DNA of 64,000 nt from Geothrix sp. (GTDB lineage: Bacteria; Acidobacteriota; Holophagae; Holophagales; Holophagaceae). Below, piece after piece: positions 20,980 to 27,649 of this stretch (position 1 is the first letter of the stretch; every line of letters starts with the position of its first letter). The stretch covers positions 62,001 to 126,000 of the forward strand of contig JAVBYJ010000081.1 of the NCBI GenBank assembly GCA_030824075.1. The letters run 5' to 3'. A model generated the notes under the pieces. The model was not told the origin of the DNA. It saw only the letters and a program-made list of their open reading frames with translations, and searched no databases. Both the position numbers and the translations under genes were made by a program.

Positions 20980-22179
20980 ATGCTGGACGAGAACGCATCG
21001 AGGCGGCCCGGGTTCCTGACGGGGCCTTTCCTGATCGTCTGCACGTTCTACTTCCTGGTCTTCGCGGCTGGCTATCAGCTCTTTCCGGTGGTACCCCTGC
21101 ACCTGCGGGACCTCGGTGCGAGCCTAGCGGAAAGCGGGCGCTTCCAGACGGCCTTCATGCTGGGATCCGGTTTCGGCGCACTGTTCACCGGCCCCCTGGG
21201 CGACCGCCTGGGACCGCGCCGCGTGCTCCGGGTGGCTTCCCTGGCCGTGGTGGGCATCCTGGTGATCTATGCGCTCCTGAAGGTGCGCTGGGTGTTCTAC
21301 CTGCTGGCGCCCGTCCACGGCCTGCTCTGGTCGGCCCTGCGCACAGCCACCATTGCCAAGGTGGGCGGCATCCTGGCCGTGGAGCACCGGGCGCAGGGGC
21401 TGTCGATCTTCGGCCTCACGGGCCCAGGGGGCGTGGCTGTGGGCCCCCTGGTGGGGCTCTGGCTCATGCCCCACCTGGGCTTCACCTGGATGCTGATCCT
21501 GCTCGGGGGCGTCTTTGCGGTCCTGTTCGCCCTCATCGGGTCCCTGCCCCGGGAAGCGCCCCGGGAGATTGAGGGCACCGTCTTCCAGTGGCCGGACCGC
21601 GCCGTGTGGGGGTCGGTGGCCATGATGATGCTCGTGGGCCTCAGCTTCGGCCCCATGCCGCCCTACAGCGCCCAGGAGGCGAAAGCCCTTGGCTCGGCCT
21701 GGCCGGCCGCCTTCCTGACCTGCTTCGCGCTGGGGATGATGGTCATCCGCGGCCTGCTGGCCCTCACGGGCATGGGCCGGCGGCCCGTGGCGCTGCTGCC
21801 GGGCATGGCCGCCCTGACGGCCGTGGGCTACGGCCTTCTGGCCTTTCTGCCCGGGGGGCTCGCCCGCCATGTGGCGGCGGGCCTCGTCTATGGCGGGGGT
21901 TATGGCATGGTGCACACCCTGACGCTCACCCACCTCATGGAGACCACCCCCCCTGAGCGGCGCGGCGCGGCCGTGGGGGCCTTCTTCTTCGCCTTCGACG
22001 CCGCCACGGCCCTGGGCGCACTGGGTCTGGGCTGGGTCATGGAGCACGGTGGCTTCCGCCGAGGCTGGGCTGTCGGCGCTGGTTTGATGGCCCTGGCCAT
22101 CCCCGTGGGCCGTCGCATCGTCCGCCGGCGCCCGACCCTGCCCACCGGTGGCGATCCCTCTGCCATTCTAGAAGCATGA
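20980..22179 (+). CDS. MFS transporter, first of a tandem pair
   Basis: A 399-residue inner-membrane transporter with about 12 hydrophobic segments. It shows an MFS loop 2-3 motif, G-P-L-G-D-R-L-G-P-R-R, after T-M2. The ATG at 20980 starts M-L-D-E-N-A-S and no strong ribosome site is seen; the start is likely but not certain. It is divergent from the carboxylase (55 bp apart). The next plus-strand gene encodes a close paralogue sharing, for example, L-G-A-S-L-A-E-S-G-R-F and G-A-L-F-T-G-P-L-G-D-R. The substrate is unknown. Confidence 0.85.
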   Translation: MLDENASRRPGFLTGPFLIVCTFYFLVFAAGYQLFPVVPLHLRDLGASLAESGRFQTAFMLGSGFGALFTGPLGDRLGPRRVLRVASLAVVGILVIYALLKVRWVFYLLAPVHGLLWSALRTATIAKVGGILAVEHRAQGLSIFGLTGPGGVAVGPLVGLWLMPHLGFTWMLILLGGVFAVLFALIGSLPREAPREIEGTVFQWPDRAVWGSVAMMMLVGLSFGPMPPYSAQEAKALGSAWPAAFLTCFALGMMVIRGLLALTGMGRRPVALLPGMAALTAVGYGLLAFLPGGLARHVAAGLVYGGGYGMVHTLTLTHLMETTPPERRGAAVGAFFFAFDAATALGALGLGWVMEHGGFRRGWAVGAGLMALAIPVGRRIVRRRPTLPTGGDPSAILEA

Positions 22180-22199
22180 GCATGCAGCAGGAGCGAAGT

Positions 22200-22399
22200 G
22201 CCACTTTGGCGACCATTCGCCACAGGCGAATAGGACCGACTGCGAAGCAGACGGCCCCGAAGGGGCGAGCGCCATTGGCGCGAGTCAAGCCGAAGCCCGA
22301 GCGCGAGGCAGGAGCCGAGCGCCACCGGACATGTGTCCGGCCCCGAAGGGGTGAGGCCCAGGATGGGCCGAATGAAGGGTGCGGCACAGGAGGTGCCGC
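22200..22399 (+). repeat. multi-hairpin element, locus 1 (tandem units)
   Basis: The 220-bp gap between the two MFS genes is almost wholly made of short perfect hairpins. They are GCCA-CTT-TGGC (22200-22210), ATTCGCC-ACA-GGCGAAT (22215-22231), CTGC-GAA-GCAG (22240-22250), GCCCC-GAA-GGGGC (22254-22266), GCGCC-ATT-GGCGC (22269-22281), CCGGACA-TG-TGTCCGG (22325-22340), CCCC-GAA-GGGG (22341-22351), GGCCCA-GGA-TGGGCC (22355-22369) and GCGGCAC-AGGAG-GTGCCGC (22381-22399). The GAA hairpin, GAG linker, second hairpin and CGAGTCA (22281-22287) recur at 27.1 and 47.7 kb. A second unit ends in CGAATGA. Confidence 0.8.
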
Positions 22400-22402
22400 A
22401 TG
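22381..22402 (+). promoter_or_regulatory. ribosome-binding site held in a hairpin loop
   Basis: A perfect 7-bp stem (22381-22387 with 22393-22399) presents AGGAG as its five-base loop, and the ATG of the second MFS gene starts on the next base (22400). The Shine-Dalgarno spacing is right. The stem could modulate ribosome access. Confidence 0.65.
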
Positions 22403-23545
22403 ACGGATCTTTCCAGCCCCCGCCCACGACTCATGACTCGGCAGTTCGCCCTGGTGTGGGCCCTGACGTTCGTCACCTTTTTTGCCGCCTTCCAGCTCTT
22501 TCCCACCGTGCCCCTGCGGCTGCGGGAACTCGGTGCGAGCCTGGCGGAAAGCGGCCGCTTCATGAGCCTATTCACGGCGGGCAGCGCCCTGGGCGCCTTG
22601 TTCACAGGCCCTTTGGGCGACCGTGTGGGGCACCGCCGCCTGGTGATCGTATCCGCGATGCTCTACGCGGCGTTCCTCGCCGCCTATGCCCTGATGCCCA
22701 GTCGCTGGGGTTTCTACATCCTGGCCGTCCCGCACGGCATCGTGTGGTCGGGACTGCTGACCGCCACCATGGCCTCCCTTGCCCACGTGCTGCCCGAGGA
22801 CCGCCGGGCCGACGGGCTCAGCCTCTATGGCCTGGCCAGCCCCGGTGGCGTCATCGTGGGCCCATTGCTGGGCTTGTGGATCCAACAACACTGGGGCTTT
22901 GCGCCCATCGGCTGGTACCTGGCCGTCCTCTTTCTCCTGCTGGCCGCCCTGGGAACCACCCTGCCCGAGGATCACCCGCATGGCCGCGCCGAGGGTTTCC
23001 AGTGGCCCCTGGCCACGGTGTTCGCGCCCAGCTTCGTGCTGTTCTGCGTGGCGCTGGGCTATGGCGCCCTGGGCACCTACACGGCGCAGGAGGCCTTGAG
23101 CCTGGGGATGCCGCTGCCCTCGGCCTTCCTCTCCTTCATGGCCGTCGGCATGGTGATCATGCGGCTAGCCATGCTCCGGCGCGGCTTCGGCAAGCGCCCC
23201 ATCCGCAAGCTCCCGGCCATGCTGCTGGGGGCCTTCGCCGGTCTGGTCCTGCTGGCGGTTCTGCCCGGCGGCACGGGGCGCCATGTGGTGTCGGCCCTGC
23301 TCTACGGCGCGGGTTACAGCATGCTGCACACCCTCATCAACGCAAAGCTCCTGGAGTCGGTGGATCCCAAGCGGCGCGGCGCGGCCTTCGGCACCCTGCT
23401 CTTCGCCTTCGACGCGGGCATCGGCCTCGGCAGCTTCACCCTGGGCTGGACCATCGGCCACTATGGCTACCGCACGGGCTGGGCCCTCGGCGCCCTGGCC
23501 ATGATCGTGGCGCTGCCGCTGGCGTTGAGGCTGAGCCGAGACTAG
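22400..23545 (+). CDS. MFS transporter, second of a tandem pair
   Basis: A 381-residue, roughly 12-segment transporter paralogous to the preceding one. Both have L-F-P-x-V-P-L-x-L-R-x-L-G-A-S-L-A-E-S-G-R-F in the first periplasmic part, the G-P-L-G-D-R loop, and matching C halves (H-T-L-x-x-A-K-L-L-E here; H-T-L-T-L-T-H-L-M-E there). The ATG at 22400 is placed by the AGGAGG site within a hairpin. A separate intergenic array of mini-hairpins divides the two genes. Drug, sugar or metabolite specificity is unknown. Its TAG abuts the convergent SDR stop. Confidence 0.87.
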   Translation: MTDLSSPRPRLMTRQFALVWALTFVTFFAAFQLFPTVPLRLRELGASLAESGRFMSLFTAGSALGALFTGPLGDRVGHRRLVIVSAMLYAAFLAAYALMPSRWGFYILAVPHGIVWSGLLTATMASLAHVLPEDRRADGLSLYGLASPGGVIVGPLLGLWIQQHWGFAPIGWYLAVLFLLLAALGTTLPEDHPHGRAEGFQWPLATVFAPSFVLFCVALGYGALGTYTAQEALSLGMPLPSAFLSFMAVGMVIMRLAMLRRGFGKRPIRKLPAMLLGAFAGLVLLAVLPGGTGRHVVSALLYGAGYSMLHTLINAKLLESVDPKRRGAAFGTLLFAFDAGIGLGSFTLGWTIGHYGYRTGWALGALAMIVALPLALRLSRD

Positions 23546-24313
23546 TCAGACCCGCCGATGAACCTTATGCACCGAAGCCTGGTCCACGCACTTCACCAGG
23601 ATCTCATCGATGTTCACGTGATCGGGCAGCATGAGGCACCAACGGACACACTCCGCCACGTCGAAGGCGGTAAGGGGCTTCACTCCCTGGTAGACGGACT
23701 TGGCCTTGTCGTCGTCCTTGAGTCGCACGTTGGAGAATTCGGTTTCGGCCATGCCCGGGTCCACCGAGGTGACGCGGATCTGCTCACCATTCAGTTCCAG
23801 GCGCAGGCTCTGGGCCATGGCCTTCACGCCGAACTTCGAAGCGCAGTAGACGCTGCCGCCCTCGTAGGGCTGGTGCCCCGCCGTGGATCCGATAAAGAAA
23901 ACATGGCCCCATCCAGTCTTGCGGACATGCGGCAGGCCAGCGCGGATGGTCTTCACCACGCCTTCCACATTGGTGCGCATCATGGCCTCGAGATCCTCGT
24001 CCGGGGTCTCCCACAGCTTGTAGGTGCCGCTGGCCAGGCCCGCGTTGGCGACCAGGACATGCAGCCCGCCGAGGGCGGAAGCGGCGGCTTCCACGAAGGC
24101 GTCCACGCTGGCTGTGGCGCGGGTGTCCACGGCCCCGGCGAAGGCCTTGATGCCGTGCGCTGTGACGAGTTCATCGGCGAGGGCCTGCACGCGCTCCACG
24201 CGGCGGGCACCCAGGGCCAGGTGGCAGCCCTGCGAGGCCAGCAGTCGCGCCATGGCTTCGCCGAAACCGCTGGACGCACCGGTGATGAGGACGATGGGAT
24301 GCTCGGGACGCAT
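23546..24313 (-). CDS. SDR-family oxidoreductase (YdfG-like)
   Basis: A 255-residue classical short-chain dehydrogenase. The NAD(P) loop T-G-A-S-S-G-F-G is at 11-18, N-A-G at 90-92, and catalytic Ser143, Tyr156 and Lys160 (Y-C-A-S-K). The P-G-M-A-E-T-E-F segment resembles YdfG-type NADP-dependent 3-hydroxy acid (serine) dehydrogenases, so that is the best guess, not a proof. AGGAGAC precedes the ATG. It lies 15 bp downstream of the aminotransferase and is probably co-transcribed, which would suit amino-acid metabolism. Confidence 0.85.
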   Translation of the reverse strand: MRPEHPIVLITGASSGFGEAMARLLASQGCHLALGARRVERVQALADELVTAHGIKAFAGAVDTRATASVDAFVEAAASALGGLHVLVANAGLASGTYKLWETPDEDLEAMMRTNVEGVVKTIRAGLPHVRKTGWGHVFFIGSTAGHQPYEGGSVYCASKFGVKAMAQSLRLELNGEQIRVTSVDPGMAETEFSNVRLKDDDKAKSVYQGVKPLTAFDVAECVRWCLMLPDHVNIDEILVKCVDQASVHKVHRRV

Positions 24314-24328
24314 GGTGTCTCCTGGAAT

Positions 24329-25684
24329 CTAGCGGTAGTTCTTGTGGAATTCACCCAGAGCAGCCACGACCTTCTGGATCTTCTCGGTGGGCGGCAGGAT
24401 GGTGGTGCGGAAGTGGGCGGTGCCATCCACCTGGCCGAAGCCAGAGCCCGGCACGACGCAGATGCCCGTCTGCTCCAGTAGGGCCATGGCGTAGTCGAAA
24501 TCCGTGCGACCCGCGGGCAGCATGATGCTGGGGAAGGCGTACATGGCCCCCGCGATGACGTTGCAGGTAATGCCTTCGATGCGGTTCAGCCCCTCGGCCA
24601 GCAGAATGGCGCGCTGCTTCAGGGTGTCGAGGATGGCACCCTTCTCGGCCGCGTACTGGACGTACGAGGGCATCCCGGGTTTCGGCGGACGCACCATGGC
24701 GAAGGTGGCGGTCTGGCCCGCGAGGTTGGCACAGAGGCTCACGCTCTGGAGCTTCAGGATCTGGGCGGCCACATCGTCGGGCACGTTCCGGTACTCGAAG
24801 TAGCCGCCGCGCACGCCGCACTCGCCCAGGAAACCCTTGGAGCAGGAGTGGAAGCTGAAGAGGGAAACCTCCTTGACTGCCATCTGGTGCAAGACCTTGG
24901 CGAAGGATACGAACTCGTCGCCCGGCAGGTAGATGTTTTCCTGGTAGACCTCGTCAGCCAGGATCGAGAGCCCGTGGGCCTTCGCGAACTCGATGATCAT
25001 CGCGATGTTGGCCTCGTCCAGCACGGCGCCGGTGGGATTGCCGGGATTGATCACGCAGATGGCCTTCACGTGGGTACCCTCGGCTTTGGCCTGAGCCAGC
25101 GAAGCTTCCAGCATGGTGCGGCTCAGCTTCCAGCCATTGGCCTCATCCAGGAAGTAGGGCACCATGCGCCCTTCGTAGAGCGTGATGGTGGCCGAATAGA
25201 GCGGATATTGAGGGATGGGGACCATGATGCCGTCCCCGGGGCCCCCCAGGAGCAGCCGCAGGATGGTCTGCACGCCCTTGCTGGCGCCGTCCGTGAGGAA
25301 GATGGCGTCGGGATCCACGCCAATGTGATCACGCTCCAGGATGAATTCGGCCACGGCCTCGCGGATGAAGCGTACGCCACGGCTTTCGCTGTAGGCACCC
25401 AGCCCGTGTTTCGTGCCAGCGAGGATGGCCTTGGCGGTCTCGATCACGTCTGCAGGGAAGGCACTGGGAGCTGTCTCCATGAGCGCCGGGTACTCGCAAA
25501 GGGCGAGGATCTGCCGGTTCCAGGTGAGCGCCTTCTGTCCCAGGGATTGCGGGTTGCCGATGTTGCAGTAGATGATCTCGCGGCCCAGCTTCTCCAGCTC
25601 CGCGGCCCGAGCCACGATGGGCCCCCGCACCGCGTATTCGGTCTTGAGAACGGCTTTACCTAGATCAGTCAATCGGATGGTCAT
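24329..25684 (-). CDS. alanine-transaminase-like aminotransferase
   Basis: A 451-residue fold-type I PLP enzyme. It has N-P-G-N-P-T-G (213-219), Asp244 in A-D-E-V-Y-Q, and the PLP lysine at 283 (S-C-S-K-G-F-L-G-E-C-G). The E-C-G-x-R-G-G-Y block after the lysine and the long N-terminal part (Y-A-V-R-G-P-I) are characteristic of the eukaryote-like alanine aminotransferases, so alanine-pyruvate transamination is likely. The ATG at 25684 has GGAG eight bases upstream. The upstream acyl-CoA dehydrogenase is divergent. Confidence 0.87.
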   Translation of the reverse strand: MTIRLTDLGKAVLKTEYAVRGPIVARAAELEKLGREIIYCNIGNPQSLGQKALTWNRQILALCEYPALMETAPSAFPADVIETAKAILAGTKHGLGAYSESRGVRFIREAVAEFILERDHIGVDPDAIFLTDGASKGVQTILRLLLGGPGDGIMVPIPQYPLYSATITLYEGRMVPYFLDEANGWKLSRTMLEASLAQAKAEGTHVKAICVINPGNPTGAVLDEANIAMIIEFAKAHGLSILADEVYQENIYLPGDEFVSFAKVLHQMAVKEVSLFSFHSCSKGFLGECGVRGGYFEYRNVPDDVAAQILKLQSVSLCANLAGQTATFAMVRPPKPGMPSYVQYAAEKGAILDTLKQRAILLAEGLNRIEGITCNVIAGAMYAFPSIMLPAGRTDFDYAMALLEQTGICVVPGSGFGQVDGTAHFRTTILPPTEKIQKVVAALGEFHKNYR

Positions 25685-25844
25685 GAGTACTCCAACCCTT
25701 GAGTTTAACCCGACCTCCCACTGTGACCCGCGTCATCCTACTCCGCGTCAGGGACTCCGGGCTTTGGTGGAGCCTGACCCGGCGATAGACTGGTGGTTCG
25801 GATCCTCCCACAGATGCCACTCCACCTTTTTTCATGAGGTTTTC

Positions 25845-26990
25845 ATGCTCGGTTTCACGCTTTCCCCTGCGCAATTGGCCGAAAAGGAACGGGCCCACAC
25901 CTTCGCCGAGAAGATCATGCGCCCGGTGGCCCGCAAGTACGACGAGACTGGGGAATGGGCCGTGGACGTCTACAAAGCCGCCTTCGACTATGGCTACTTG
26001 CAGGCCCTGGTGCCCGAAGATTGTGGTGGCCCCGGCGCCAAGCAGGTTGAAGAGGCCATTGTCTGCGAGGAGCTGGCCTGGGGCTGCGCCGGCCTCTACA
26101 CCTCCATCATGGCCAACGGCCTCGCCATGACGCCCCTGCTCGTTGCGGCTTCTCCCGAGCAGAAGAAGAAGTGGCTGGGCATGCTCGCAGAAGAACCCAA
26201 GTTCGCGGCCTTCTCTCTCTCCGAACCCAATGCCGGATCCGATGCCGGCGGCATGAGCTGCCGCGCAGAGAAGAAGGGCGACAAATACATCATCAACGGC
26301 ACCAAGTGCTACTGCACCAACGGCGGCTACGCGGACTGGTACTCGCTTTTTTGCAGCACGGATCCCACCAAGGGTGCCCGCGGAACCAGCTGCATCGTGG
26401 TGCCCCGCGACACGCCGGGCCTGGTGGTGGGCAAGGCCATGGACAAGATGGGCCAGCGCGCCTCCAACCAGGTGGAGCTCTACTTCAATGACGCCGAAGT
26501 GCCCGTGGAGAACCTCCTGGGCAAGGAGGGCATGGGGTTCGTCATCGCCATGAAGACTCTGGACCAGACCCGGGCCGCCGTGGCCGCGGGGGGTGTGGGT
26601 GTGGCCCGGGCCGCCTTCGAGATCGCCCTGGAATACGCCAAGACCCGCATCCAGTTCGGTCAGCCCATCTTCGCCAACCAGGCCATCAGCTTCATGCTGG
26701 CGGACATGGCCAAGAAGATCGAGGCCAGCCGCCTGCTCACCTGGCAGGCCGCCTGGATGACCGATAACGGTATCAAGAACTCCAAGCAGAGCGCCATCGC
26801 CAAGACCTTCGCCACCGACACCGCCATGGAAGTCAGCACCGACGCCGTCCAGATTCTCGGCGGCAATGGCTACAGCCGCGACTACCTGGTCGAAAAGTGC
26901 ATGCGCGACGCCAAGCTCCTCCAGATCTATGAAGGGACGAACCAGATCCAGCGGCTGGTCATCGCCAAGGAAATCCAGCAGGGCAATTAG
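25845..26990 (+). CDS. acyl-CoA dehydrogenase
   Basis: A 381-residue FAD-dependent enzyme introducing the C2-C3 double bond of an acyl-CoA. Family marks: F-S-L-S-E-P-N-A-G-S-D, I-N-G-T-K-C-Y-C-T-N-G-G, R-x-Q-F-G-Q-P-I, Q-I-L-G-G-N-G-Y and the catalytic-base region Y-E-G-T-N-Q-I-Q-R with Glu363. It resembles short/branched-chain enzymes, and butyryl-CoA or similar is plausible. The start is ATG 25845, with GAGG upstream. The last 16 codons recur 75 bp downstream as a broken copy (27065-27205). Confidence 0.9.
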   Translation: MLGFTLSPAQLAEKERAHTFAEKIMRPVARKYDETGEWAVDVYKAAFDYGYLQALVPEDCGGPGAKQVEEAIVCEELAWGCAGLYTSIMANGLAMTPLLVAASPEQKKKWLGMLAEEPKFAAFSLSEPNAGSDAGGMSCRAEKKGDKYIINGTKCYCTNGGYADWYSLFCSTDPTKGARGTSCIVVPRDTPGLVVGKAMDKMGQRASNQVELYFNDAEVPVENLLGKEGMGFVIAMKTLDQTRAAVAAGGVGVARAAFEIALEYAKTRIQFGQPIFANQAISFMLADMAKKIEASRLLTWQAAWMTDNGIKNSKQSAIAKTFATDTAMEVSTDAVQILGGNGYSRDYLVEKCMRDAKLLQIYEGTNQIQRLVIAKEIQQGN

Positions 26991-27003
26991 GCCGCTGGAT
27001 CGT

Positions 27004-27053
27004 CCGGGTCGCGAGCGGACAGCGCATCGGCGCTGTTCCGAGCGGGGACCCGG
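27004..27053 (+). other. extended stem-loop after the acyl-CoA dehydrogenase gene
   Basis: Arms CCGGGTC (27004-27010) and GACCCGG (27047-27053) enclose an inner CGGA-CAGCGC stem capped by ATCG. It starts 13 bases past the stop codon. No U-tract follows, so it may be an mRNA-end structure more than an intrinsic terminator. Confidence 0.5.
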
Positions 27054-27064
27054 CGTTCGTCCAT

Positions 27065-27205
27065 AACCAGATCCAGCGCCTGGTGATCGCCACCATCCGA
27101 CCGACGGGCAGCAAAGGGAGGATAGGACGGCATCCACGAAGTGGATGGCCGCCCGAAGGGCAAGGGGCGGAGCCCCGAGTCAAAGAGATCCAGCAGGGCA
27201 ACTGA
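27065..27205 (+). pseudogene. second, interrupted copy of the acyl-CoA dehydrogenase 3' end
   Basis: Bases 27065-27091 encode N-Q-I-Q-R-L-V-I-A and 27182-27205 encode K-E-I-Q-Q-G-N-stop, the same 16 residues that end the gene at 26990. Joined, the 51 bases match the genuine end at 44 positions; every sense difference is silent and the stop is TGA instead of TAG. The copy is split by 90 bp carrying a multi-hairpin element. It has no start codon and cannot make a protein alone. Confidence 0.85.
27092..27181 (+). repeat. multi-hairpin element, locus 2 (90 bp insertion)
   Basis: Inserted between codons of the duplicated 3' end. It contains GGATAGGACGG, then CATCCAC-GAA-GTGGATG (27131-27147), GCCC-GAA-GGGC (27151-27161), an AAG linker, GGGC-GGA-GCCC (27165-27175, extendable by one pair) and CGAGTCA (27176-27182). 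The order matches loci 1 and 3. Because both flanks are recognisable, this copy may show the element's outer limits; no target duplication is evident. Confidence 0.75.
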
Positions 27206-27233
27206 CCGGCAGGTGACCTACCATCAATCCTCG

Positions 27234-27256
27234 GGAAGCGGCCTCCGGCCGCTTCC
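27234..27256 (+). other. strong hairpin in the sugE leader
   Basis: A perfect 10-bp stem (GGAAGCGGCC and its complement) with a TCC loop lies eight bases before the AGGAG ribosome site of the SMR gene. It lacks a U-tract and does not show the ACGR loops of the mini-ykkC guanidine motif. Confidence 0.5.
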
Positions 27257-27274
27257 TCGTTCCAGGAGACCCCC

Positions 27275-27604
27275 ATGCGCAGCTGGACCCTCCTCCTTGT
27301 CGCCGGCCTGCTGGAGACGGGCTGGGCCATCGGCCTGAAATACACCCAGGGCTTCACCCGGCCCCTGGCCTCCGCCCTCACAGGCCTGGCCATCGTCGGC
27401 AGCATGGTCCTGCTGGGATTAGCCGCCAAGGAGCTGCCCATCGGCACGGCCTATCCGGTGTGGGTGGGCATCGGAGCCATCGGGGCCGCGGTGCTTGGCA
27501 TGGTCCTCTTCAAGGAACCGGCCACGCCTGCGCGGCTGTTCTTCATCGTGCTCCTCCTGGTCGCGATCATTGGGCTGAAAGCGATCACACCCGTTGCGGG
27601 TTGA
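27275..27604 (+). CDS. sugE: SMR-family exporter, SugE/Gdx type
   Basis: A 109-residue, four-helix small multidrug resistance protein that works as an antiparallel dimer in the inner membrane. Glu14 (L-L-E-T-G-W-A) is the essential proton/substrate residue. The W-A-I-G-L-K-Y-T-Q-G-F-T-R stretch and the G-T-A-Y-P-V-W-V-G-I-G loop are typical of the SugE/Gdx branch, which exports guanidinium or quaternary ammonium compounds, rather than EmrE. AGGAG precedes the ATG. No guanidine riboswitch is recognised upstream. Confidence 0.9.
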   Translation: MRSWTLLLVAGLLETGWAIGLKYTQGFTRPLASALTGLAIVGSMVLLGLAAKELPIGTAYPVWVGIGAIGAAVLGMVLFKEPATPARLFFIVLLLVAIIGLKAITPVAG

Positions 27605-27649
27605 TCTCCTGGCCCGCCAGACCTCACGGCATGAAGGCATACTGGAACC

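Noticed and set aside
22176..22403. A 75-residue plus-strand frame across the hairpin array
   Set aside because: It overlaps the hairpin array, has low-complexity composition and no ribosome site; the repeats explain it.
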